A stretch of 64,000 nt of DNA from Chitinophagaceae bacterium (lineage in GTDB: Bacteria; Bacteroidota; Bacteroidia; Chitinophagales; Chitinophagaceae), in the NCBI GenBank assembly GCA_016703625.1, contig JADJBP010000002.1, positions 124,001-188,000 of the forward strand. The letters run 5' to 3'. Of the stretch, positions 56,880-64,000 are shown one piece after another (position 1 is the stretch's first letter; each line of letters begins with the position of its first letter). A program made the translations under genes and the position numbers. The notes beneath the pieces were generated by a model, which saw only the letters and a program-made list of their open reading frames with translations, searched no databases and was not told the origin of the DNA.

Positions 56880-57599
56880 TTGAAAAAATACATTCCACAG
56901 GTAATTTTTGAAAATGATTCATTTGTTGCTGTCAATAAACCGGCCGGTTTACTATCCATCCCCGACAGGGAACAAACCCAAACATCACTTAAAGATATTT
57001 TGCTGGTAAAATACGGCACCATATTTACCGTACACCGTCTGGATAAAGACACCAGCGGCATCATCATATTTGCAAAAACAGAAGCTGCACATAAATATTT
57101 CTCCCAGCTTTTTGAAGAACGGAAAATTGAAAAATATTACATGGGCCTGGTGCATGGAATACCTTCACCAAAAAAAGGGACCATAGATGCACCCATTGCT
57201 GAACACGGCGTGCAGAAAGGTTTTTATATTGTACACCAGAGGGGGAAACCTTCAGTAACAGATTATGAAGTGATCACCGAAAACAAAACTTTTTCATTGG
57301 TTCAGTTTCAACTGCATACCGGACGCACACACCAGATACGGGTGCATTGCAAAAATATCGGACACCCGCTGGCCTGCGATGAACTGTACGGCGATGGAAA
57401 ACCTGTTCTGCTTTCTTCCATCAAAAAAAAATACAAGCTGAGCAAGCATGATGAAGAGGAAAGGCCGATGCTGAACAGGCTGGCCTTACACTCCTACCGC
57501 CTTAAATTTACAGATGCTGATGGAAAAGTAATTGACCTGGAAGCTGAACTGCCAAAAGATATACGGGCATTGCTGCAGCAATTAAAGAAGAATAATTGA
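56880..57599 (+). CDS. RluA-family pseudouridine synthase
   Basis: 239 residues, no S4 domain. FENDSFVAVNKPAGLLSIPD at the start, the catalytic motif FTVHRLDKDTSGIIIFAKTE (Asp in HRLDKDTSG), FQLHTGRTHQIRVHCKNIGH and PLACDELYGDG. It modifies uridines in rRNA or tRNA; the exact target is unclear. The start appears to be TTG at 56880, three bases after the stop of the RluB-type gene; no ATG in frame precedes the conserved start. The two synthases form one transcript. Confidence 0.9.
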   Translation: MKKYIPQVIFENDSFVAVNKPAGLLSIPDREQTQTSLKDILLVKYGTIFTVHRLDKDTSGIIIFAKTEAAHKYFSQLFEERKIEKYYMGLVHGIPSPKKGTIDAPIAEHGVQKGFYIVHQRGKPSVTDYEVITENKTFSLVQFQLHTGRTHQIRVHCKNIGHPLACDELYGDGKPVLLSSIKKKYKLSKHDEEERPMLNRLALHSYRLKFTDADGKVIDLEAELPKDIRALLQQLKKNN

Positions 57600-57602
57600 T
57601 TT

Positions 57603-58667
57603 TTATTTTTTAGAAGATGAAGCCCTGTTGAGGTAATTTTTTCCAAACCGGTCTTTTACATCATCGATCGCTTTGTACAGGTCGGTTTTCCGTTCCACAT
57701 CATCAAATAAATTGGTCTGGATGGCATCATTGGTAAGCTCACTCAGCCGAACCCCCAGTAAACGAACGGGTTCTCCCCTTCGGTATAATTTATCAAACAG
57801 TTCCTTAACCACCGGTATGAACTCATCATCGGCACAGGTATAAGGAACCGTGGTTTGCCATTTCAGTTAACCTCACCAATTCGCTTTTCAGAAAATCTAT
57901 GTCCAGCTTATTTTCATCAAAAGTATGTTCAGAAGAGATTGATTTGGCCTCATGATAACCGGATACTTCGCCATGATGAATACCCTGGCTTTTGTACCAG
58001 AGATCAATGCCCCATTTACCCAGGCGTTCTTCCAGTTCTTCGGGTGTTTTTTCGCTGATATCTTTAATCGTCTTAATGCCCATGGCTTTCAATATTTCAT
58101 AGGTATGTTCGCCAACACCGGGTATCTTACTGACAGGCATAGGTGCTAAAAATTCCTTCTCTTTTCCAAACGGCACCTGCAGGTAACCATTCGGCTTGGC
58201 TTCATCGGTAGCGATCTTTGCCATCATTTTATTGCTGGCAATGCCAAATGAAATGGGAAGTTTGGTCTCCTCCATGATCTGCCTGCGCAGGTCAACGGTC
58301 CATTGCAGCGGATCAAAAAATTTCTCCATACCGGTAAGGTCAATATAAAATTCATCAACAGAAGCTTTTTCAAACAGGGGTGCTTTGGCTTCAATGATCT
58401 GGGTAACCCAGCGGCTGTATTTACTGTATTGTCCCCGGCTCCAGTTTAACACAATGGCCTGCGGACAAAGCTGTAATGCTTTACGGCTGGGCATTCCGCT
58501 GCGTACGCCAAAAGCCCTTGCTTCGTAACTGCAGGAGGTAACTACACCCCTGTCGCGGCCACCCACAATAACAGGTTTACCCTTATGCTCCGGGTGATTA
58601 AGCAATTCTACCGATACAAAAAAAGTATCCAGGTCTAAATGTGCTATGATGCGTTGGGGGGCGTCAT
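57603..58667 (-). pseudogene. dinB: DNA polymerase IV (DinB), frameshifted and with an internal deletion
   Basis: Y-family translesion polymerase. The N terminus reads MTPPQRIIAHLDLDTFFVSV after one base is restored in the G6 run at 58656-58661 (C6 in sense). The palm has ASVDEFYIDLTGMEKFFDPL with the catalytic Asp-Glu; SFGIASNKMMAKIATDEAKP and KIPGVGEHTYEILKAMGIKT are also standard. Near 57862 the frame passes from SELVRLTE directly to WQTTVPYTCADDEFIPVVKE in another frame; about 29 residues at the start of the little-finger domain are missing compared with relatives. The end (LLGVRLSELTNDAIQTNLFD) is normal. Either a real deletion or a sequence collapse. Confidence 0.88.
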
Positions 58668-58763
58668 ATAAGTGTCGCTTTTGAGATTACTTTTAAAAAA
58701 TGTAATATTATTATTAAGTTACAGCACTTGATAAAGTAAATCTATTTTTAGTTTTGACTTTAC

Positions 58764-59279
58764 CTACCGATAGATCTCCAGTAACCCATCCGGCAGACTA
58801 ACATAAACCTTCCTGTTTTTTGCATCCACTTTCTCAAGGCTGTCTTCATGAATGGGAATGAGCGCCTCCTTTCCGTTTAAAAGAATGGCACATAAAACCT
58901 GGTGCGGCTGTTCTATCACTTCCAGTATTTCACCCAGGTCTTCACCTTCATTGATGATATTAAAACCCAGTAATGCAATGGGAGATGATTTGGCTGCAAA
59001 TTTTTTAAAATCGGCTTCAGTTATCCAAACTTCACGCGGCGTAAGCTTACGGGCTGTTTCCTTTTCATGGATACCTTCCAGTTTTATATAAACCTCATCA
59101 TCGCTTTTTATTTTTGCCCACTCCACAAAATAAGGCAGGAAGCTGTCTTTTTGTTCTTCAATGAAAATGTATTCCAATCCTTTCAAGGATGTTTTTTTAC
59201 CCAGGCTGTGTTGCAAAACAAGATCGCCCTTGAGGCCATGGCTGGCTGCCAGTTTTCCTATTTTAAAATAATGGCTCAT
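58764..59279 (-). CDS. rimM: Ribosome maturation factor RimM
   Basis: 171 residues. The N-terminal RimM domain has FKIGKLAASHGLKGDLVLQH and EDEVYIKLEGI-like strands followed by ETARKLTPREVWITEADF. The C-terminal PRC-barrel has LLGFNIINEGEDLGEILEVI and IHEDSLEKVDAKNRKVYVSL, PDGLLEIY. It helps 30S maturation and binds S19. It lies downstream of rpsP, as is usual, but a terminator hairpin stands between, and the gene after it is dinB, not trmD. Confidence 0.95.
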   Translation of the reverse strand: MSHYFKIGKLAASHGLKGDLVLQHSLGKKTSLKGLEYIFIEEQKDSFLPYFVEWAKIKSDDEVYIKLEGIHEKETARKLTPREVWITEADFKKFAAKSSPIALLGFNIINEGEDLGEILEVIEQPHQVLCAILLNGKEALIPIHEDSLEKVDAKNRKVYVSLPDGLLEIYR

Positions 59280-59285
59280 AACAAT

Positions 59286-59337
59286 GCAAGATACAGGATT
59301 CTGGATACTGGATACTGGATCAAGGAACCAGTATCAT
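59286..59337. repeat. GGATACTGGAT-type degenerate repeat
   Basis: GCAAGATACAGGATTCTGGA then TACTGGATACTGGATC, with a partial inverse AACCAGTATCATACC. It fills the gap between the rpsP terminator and rimM. Confidence 0.5.
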
Positions 59338-59340
59338 ACC

Positions 59341-59371
59341 AAAAAAAGTCCCGGTAATATTACCAGGACTT
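59341..59371 (-). terminator. Rho-independent terminator after rpsP
   Basis: On the minus strand AAGTCC-T-GGTAAT / ATTACC-G-GGACTT with essentially no loop beyond the palindrome centre, followed by seven T (59341-59347). It begins 26 bases after the rpsP stop and separates it from rimM. Confidence 0.75.
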
Positions 59372-59396
59372 AAAAGAATTAACGGAACAGAGTATC

Positions 59397-59921
59397 TTAT
59401 TCTTCTGTTTTGGTTTCTTCAGATGCCGGTGCTTCAGCAGCAGCTTCAACTGTCTCTGCAGCAGGTGCTTCAACAGGTGTTTCTGCAGGTGCCGCTTCAA
59501 CTTTGGCTTCCACTTTTTTTACAATCGGTTGGTCACGTTTATCGTTACGGGCCTTTTTATGGGCTCCCTGGCGACGGGTAACATTTGAATCATGCTCGGC
59601 GGTCCAGGCAGTGAATTTTTCCATTGCACCTGCTTCATCAAATAAGCCTAAGCTTACCCCACGAAGTAAATGTTTAAGGTATAACACTCCTTTGAAAGAC
59701 AGGATGCGGCGTACAGTATCAGTGGGTTGAGCACCTTTTTGTAACCAGTCCAATGCTTTCTGGCGGTCTACCTGGATAGTTGCAGGAACCGTTAAAGGAT
59801 TGTAAGTACCTAATTTCTGGATGAATTTTCCGTCGCGTGGCGCTCTGCCATCAGCAACAACGATGAAGTAAAAGGGTCGCTTCTTTGAGCCATGCCTTTG
59901 CAGTCTCATTTTTACAGCCAT
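59397..59921 (-). CDS. rpsP: 30S ribosomal protein S16 with long Ala/Glu-rich tail
   Basis: 174 residues. The core (1-85) is S16: MAVKMRLQRHGSKKRPFYFI, VVADGRAPRDGKFIQKLGTY, NPLTVP and LDWLQKGAQPTDTVRRILS. A second segment (LYLKHLLRGVSLGLFDEAGA) and a basic stretch lead to an acidic Ala/Pro/Glu-rich tail (EAAPAETPVEAPAAETVEAA). E. coli S16 has only 82 residues; extended tails are normal in Bacteroidota. A TATCTTCG element at 59975-59982, about 54 bases upstream, may be the -7 box. Confidence 0.96.
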   Translation of the reverse strand: MAVKMRLQRHGSKKRPFYFIVVADGRAPRDGKFIQKLGTYNPLTVPATIQVDRQKALDWLQKGAQPTDTVRRILSFKGVLYLKHLLRGVSLGLFDEAGAMEKFTAWTAEHDSNVTRRQGAHKKARNDKRDQPIVKKVEAKVEAAPAETPVEAPAAETVEAAAEAPASEETKTEE

Positions 59922-60048
59922 AAATAGAAATTTTTGGTTGTTAGTAAATAGGGTTTATCCTTAAAAAAGGATTGCGAAGATAAATAATAACTACTACCAA
60001 AATCTAATATTCTGAAAAAATTATGCGAAAATTTTATAATACCGTAGT

Positions 60049-60936
60049 TTACCAGCTTTTTCTATGCCTTTTTCCGATGGAAAATCTCCTGGAGAGATTA
60101 AATCCAAACCGGAAATTGCCGGTTGAAAATTTACCCGTGGTCTGGGTCAAATAACCTTTTTCGTTCATACCTGTTACATTGGAAAAATGCAGTTGAAACA
60201 CATGGCCGCCGGTTTCAATATCAACACCCACGGATAAAGGATTGGTGATGGAAGCATCTAATTTGCCGATGACATAATGATAATCAACCATTAAGGCAAT
60301 CCTTTTGCTTACTTTATATCTTGCACCGCCACCAAGGCCAACAATAGCCTGGTCATCCGTTGGGTTTAAAGTCATATTATTATATACCAGTAAAGGGCTT
60401 AATTGTGCAGAAAATAGGGAATTGAATTTTCTGCCAATGATCATTTGAAAAAAATAAGATGACCTGTCAACAACTGTAGGTTTTACGGCTGCAAAGGATT
60501 CCTGTGTGGTTAATATATATCCGGCTGCCAATAACAGGGAAACCGGCATCTGTTTTTGGCCTTTGGTTTGCTGAAGAATTCTTGTTTTTACAAATAGATC
60601 CAGGTCTTTTAATATGGTACTTCTGCCAATACCTAACATCAGTTTATCGTTGATCCCGTAATCAAAACTCATGCGCATACTGGCATTATCCAGTCCAAAC
60701 AGATCTTTAAAACCGTTATTAACCACGCCAAAACGGTGCATGATCCGGAAGTCCAGTTCTCCTTTGTGCAGCATTTCAGTGGAAAGTGCATTGATCACCC
60801 GGGTTGATTTGAATGTACCGGTAATTTTTTCTGCACCGGTCCTGTCGTCATAACCATACAAAAGACTGGTAGTGTCCTGTGCCAGGCATGGCAGGCAGGC
60901 AATGCTCAGAATAAAGATCAATACAAAATGCTTCAT
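60049..60936 (-). CDS. DUF5777 family beta-barrel protein
   Basis: 295-residue probable outer-membrane protein. Signal peptide MKHFVLIFILSIACLPCLAQ; then INALSTEMLHKGELDFRIMH, NASMRMSFDYGINDKLMLGI and many alternating strands up to GNFRFGFNLSRRFSIGKR. This matches the DUF5777 family of Bacteroidota. The group commonly lies with a YceI protein and a c-type-cytochrome-like protein, as here, but the function is unknown. It starts 4 bases after the YceI stop, so these are one operon. Confidence 0.8.
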   Translation of the reverse strand: MKHFVLIFILSIACLPCLAQDTTSLLYGYDDRTGAEKITGTFKSTRVINALSTEMLHKGELDFRIMHRFGVVNNGFKDLFGLDNASMRMSFDYGINDKLMLGIGRSTILKDLDLFVKTRILQQTKGQKQMPVSLLLAAGYILTTQESFAAVKPTVVDRSSYFFQMIIGRKFNSLFSAQLSPLLVYNNMTLNPTDDQAIVGLGGGARYKVSKRIALMVDYHYVIGKLDASITNPLSVGVDIETGGHVFQLHFSNVTGMNEKGYLTQTTGKFSTGNFRFGFNLSRRFSIGKRHRKSW

Positions 60937-60940
60937 GTTG

Positions 60941-61252
60941 TCAGTTCATTTCGGTAAATGATGGAATAATTACTTTTATCAGAATCTCTTTACTGATATT
61001 GTTGGCAACCAGGGTTGGTATTTTTATTTTAAAATCACTTAACCTTATGGTAAAAGATGATGATGCTTTTATAAGTTGATCCTTTACTGTTATTACACCC
61101 GGAGTTTTTAACGGCCGGGTAACACCATGCTGGGATAAATGGCCGTTTATTGAAAGTGTATAGGTTTTATTTCCTGCTGAAGAAATACCAGGAACTGATC
61201 CTTCAAATACCCCTTTAATTATTATGTTTACCTCCGGCATTGACCCAATCAA
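60941..61252 (-). pseudogene. YceI family protein, N-terminal half missing
   Basis: About 100 codons that match only the second half of a YceI lipid-binding barrel: KGVFEGSVPGISSAGNKTYT, LSINGHLSQHGVTRPLKTPG, SSSFTIRLSDFKIKIPTLVA and NNISKEILIKVIIPS. A complete YceI protein has about 180-200 residues with a signal peptide. Here the frame begins right after a stop and the expected start, signal peptide and first strands are absent: the family sequence appears at about 61210, just where the upstream gene ends (stop at 61215). This looks like a deletion that joined the two genes, or an assembly collapse. Confidence 0.7.
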
Positions 61253-62529
61253 TTATTTTCTGTTTATCCACGGCAGACAATGGAGGACCTGTGGGGGCAT
61301 TTGAGATGGATTGGCATCTACAGCCCTGGCTTTAATGCGGATCGACTGTGCAACGATGGTACAATCATCTGTAAAATCAAGCCCGTTTTGCGGGTTAGGC
61401 GACAAATGACAGCCGGAGATAGCACAATTAACCTGCAATACCGCTTGTACCGACAGGAATAAAGTTCCTGCAGGCGCCTGGGAAACAGATGTATTGCCTG
61501 TGGCTGTGCAACCATTGATATCACGAACACCAAAAGTATATGCGCCTGCAGCCAATGCAGCAAAAATATTTGAAACCTGGTATGAACCTCCATTTAAGTT
61601 GTACATAAAACCTGTACTGCCGGTTGCAGAAACAGTGATGGTGCCAGTGTTGGTTTCACATTTTATGGTATTGGTTGAAGTGGCTGTGGCACTAATACCC
61701 GGACAGGAAAAACCAACATTCGTACTCATTGAATTACTTAAACAGCCATTGGCATCTTTTGCTACCACATTATAGGTACCCACTCCAAGATTAGTGAAGG
61801 TTCCGGAAGCCTGGAAAGTAGTTCCGCCATCTTTACTGTACTGGTAAGGTAAAACGCCACCACTTGCTGATGCAGCTATGCTTCCGTTAGAAGCCGTTGG
61901 GCCGGAGGTATTGGTTGGTATTGCCGATAGGATAATTGTTGGACATGATGCAGCTGTTACACTGAAAGAATTTGAACCGGTACAACCATTAACATCTTTT
62001 GCAAAATGGTATAACTGCCTACCGCTAAACCGGTAAACGTTCCGCTGGCCTGGTAGGTGCCGGAAATACCGGTAATGCTGTAGGTAAAGCCCGTACTGCC
62101 CGAAGCTGTTGCCGCAATGGCGCCATTGCCTGCTGCAGGGCTTGAAGCCTGTGTTACTGTAGCAATAATGGTTATTGTTGGGCATGGGATTGATGTTACC
62201 GAAAAGGACTGTGAACCGGTACACCCGGCGGCATCTTTTGCAGTAACCGAGTATGTACCCACAGCAAGATTATTGAAAATGCCGGATGCCTGGAATGCCC
62301 CTCCGTTTAAACTGAAGGTAAAATTGGTACTGCCGGTGGCAGTTGCATTTATTGCCCCATTGGTGGCAGTTGACGTAGAAGCCAATGTGGTAGTACCCGT
62401 AACCGTTATTGTTTTTCCTGCACAGGGATTTGAAGGAGGTGGTGGCGTGACACTGCTTTTACTGCAACCTGTATAAATAAATGTGAAGCTTAAAATTGCC
62501 AGGGCAACCCCGTAAAATTGTATTTTCAT
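61215..62529 (-). CDS. Lipoprotein with SprB-type repeats and a C-terminal cytochrome-like CX4CH domain (two frameshifts)
   Basis: 438 residues after repair. A lipoprotein signal (FTFIYTGCSKSS) is followed by four SprB-type repeats of about 75-80 residues (GTYSVTAKDAAGCTGSQSFS; GTYNVVAKDANGCLSNSMST; GAYTFGVRDINGCTATGNTS). The last ~75 residues resemble the small cytochrome-like domains of Bacteroidota: LQVNCAISGCHLSPNPQNGL, DANPSQMPPTGPPLSAVDKQ and KIIDWVNAGGKHNN. The Cys/His motif is C-x4-C-H, not the usual C-x2-C-H. Frame breaks at the A4 run 62003-62006 and G5 run 61293-61297 are each repaired by one base. It heads the YceI-DUF5777 group. Confidence 0.8.
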
Positions 62530-62581
62530 AAACATTCTTTTTGAAAGAAAACGAATATCCTTTCAAAAAGGTTGCCTGGTA

Positions 62582-64000
62582 TTATTTTTCAAAAGGGAAA
62601 TATTTTAACCCTACATTCAGGCCGGTTGTATACAATTTAATTTTACCTTCTCCAACACCATTCAATGGAATGTTAACAAATGGAGCAACCTGCAGGTACA
62701 ATTTATTGAGCATCTTTTTTTCCACCCCTGCAGTAATATGTAAAGCAGCCAGTAAATGACTGTTCTTTTTATAATAGTATGGATAAGTATATACAGTATT
62801 ATTTCTAACAACTGTAAAATCATAGTCCTCTGTTTTCATCAGGTAACTGGATATACCGGCCGAAAGGTAATAAACAGTTTTGGGTTTGGTGAACAGGTTA
62901 TATTGAAATGTCACAGGTATTTCATAAACCATGCAGTTGGCTTTTATTGATTTTATCTGAACCATACTCAGGTAAGAACCGGATTTTACATTATAGTCAC
63001 CAGGCCCTGCAATGTATTTTTTTGCACCTGCATAAAACCCGGCCTGCACACTTAATTTGCCGGAGATCCGGTAACCAACTCCAAATCCATACCTCGGAGT
63101 AACCGTACTGTTGGAAAAAGATAAAAACCTCGTCCCGCTTGCTTCTGCACCCAGTGCAGCGGTTACACAACTTCGAGAATATTTTTTTCTTTTTATCATT
63201 TCCCGTTTTACTTTTATTTGCTATTACTGTTGTGTCCTGCTTTTTATTGTCATTTTTATCAGCAGGGTCATTTTTCAAAACAGTGCCGGTAACTTCTGTT
63301 TCAGTCACTGTTACATTGTCCAGGCTGTCAATTGTTTTTTGGGAAAACTCCCGGGTATTAAACTCATTGGCTGAAGCCTGTTCCGGTGCAGTTATATTTA
63401 TCTTTAATTTCCCGGGAGTATTAAATTCGTTATTTTTTAAAGCCTGAACATTCTCTGTACCTGAATTTGTTCCGGGCTCCTGGAGACCTGGTGGATTTTC
63501 CGCTGTGCTAACACCCGTCTTTTGATCTGCATTGAATAAATTAATCTTTTTATTCACTTTGTTTTGACCGGTAAATTCAGCGTATTTTTTTGGATTACCA
63601 GGCAGGTTAACTTTATTTTCTTTATATATATTTTGAGGCCGGGATTTTACCAATGGTATATTATTTTTTGCAGCTTCACTATTCTGCATGGCTGTAGCTG
63701 CCGGTTCATGTTGAGGAATAACAGACCGGGCAGTGATCATATTTGTATCCGGTTGTATTTTACCGGCAGCGTTTGCTGTGTTATGCCTGTCGGAAATATT
63801 ATCCGGGGTCTGTTTGTTGAAATGTTGATATAAAAAGGTAGCAGATAAAATTAAACCCGCAAGTAAGGCAAACCTGAAGATCCAGAAAAATGGCTTTCTC
63901 CTGTCTTTCTCTTTATCCAGCAGCATTTCCATTTTTTTCCATGAAGCCTCTTCAAAAGGCGGTTCATGGGCACCCGCTGCTGCTTTAATAATTTCTTCGA
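62582..64000 (-). CDS. Inner-membrane-anchored protein with C-terminal outer-membrane-type beta-barrel (partial start, frameshifted)
   Basis: The 5' end lies beyond the window. The visible N terminus EEIIKAAAGAHEPPFEEASW, KKMEMLLDKEKDRRKPFFWI resembles the cytoplasmic anti-sigma-like segment of Chitinophagaceae barrel proteins. It is followed by a transmembrane helix (FRFALLAGLILSATFLYQHF), a long Asn/Lys/Pro-rich periplasmic linker (~200 residues), and a porin-like barrel (YGFGVGYRISGKLSVQAGFY; LNVGLKYFPFEK). The T7 run at 63182-63188 seems one base too long; removing one gives DKKKKYSRSCVTAALGAEAS and joins the two frames. Such proteins usually follow an ECF sigma gene, which would lie outside the window. 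Confidence 0.75.

Noticed and set aside
1..64000. Programmed ribosomal frameshifting in the split genes
   Set aside because: Breaks differ in sequence, lack a common slippery site with a downstream structure, and hit about twenty unrelated genes.
1..64000. Prophage, integrative element or defence island
   Set aside because: No integrase, transposase, structural phage gene, restriction or toxin-antitoxin genes; gene content is housekeeping and envelope.
1..64000. tRNA, rRNA or tmRNA genes
   Set aside because: I found no cloverleaf-like segment with CCA-end context or rRNA signature in the intergenic gaps that I read.

Overview
The window reads as chromosomal DNA of a Bacteroidota bacterium, most likely family Chitinophagaceae. 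The evidence is TonB-dependent receptors with N-terminal carboxypeptidase-regulatory-like domains, an ExbB-ExbD-ExbD-TonB operon, a SprE/PorW-like TPR protein of the gliding/type IX secretion type, SprB-type repeats, HYC_CC_PP and DUF5777 families, and promoters of the Bacteroidota form TTG-19-TAnnTTTG. There is no prophage, integrative element, transposase, CRISPR array, tRNA or rRNA that I can see. Most genes are housekeeping or envelope genes.

Layout. 1-9.1 kb: two TonB-dependent receptor loci for metals (a DtxR-type regulator divergent from a receptor with a DtxR-like box between them; then a heavy-metal operon HYC_CC_PP - HMA/HMBD protein - HMA-fused receptor - TlpA-like thioredoxin) and a Porin_10-type protein. 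9-17 kb: purine nucleoside phosphorylase, sucC, small secreted and solenoid proteins, two GNATs, an ECF sigma/anti-sigma pair, SprT-like protein, bactofilin and a peptidase-less relative of M23 peptidases. 17-25 kb: SprE/PorW-like protein, PBP1A, and a large MG2-domain protein. 25-30 kb: TonB energising complex and a MacB/FtsX-like permease. 30-44.7 kb: a complete 14-gene complex I operon (nuoA-N) on the minus strand, interrupted by two small accessory genes. 44.8-49 kb: TPR protein, PstS-like lipoprotein, small membrane protein and a second TonB. 49-60 kb: hisS, thiolase, sugar dehydrogenase, rlmN, two pseudouridine synthases, dinB, rimM, rpsP. 60-64 kb: DUF5777, YceI remnant, SprB-repeat/cytochrome-like lipoprotein, and a beta-barrel protein cut by the window edge.

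Sequence quality matters for reading this window. About twenty genes, including essential ones (hisS, sucC, nuoF, nuoG, nuoN, PBP1A), are broken by single-base indels, nearly all one-base losses in homopolymers. Restoring one base always gives an intact full-length reading frame with a length divisible by three. I therefore give each such gene as one entry spanning both pieces and treat most breaks as uncorrected sequencing errors. dinB and the YceI gene carry larger internal losses that are not explained this way.

The most unusual structure is between genes. Several families of degenerate, low-complexity inverted repeats occupy the gaps: TTGCCAATTGC-type, TCAAAAATCAAAA-type (five sites inside the nuo operon), GGAGTTTGGAG-type, GGATACTGGAT-type and others. 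Copies of the first type supply the -33 TTG of two predicted promoters, and another copy lies in frame inside the rluB coding sequence.
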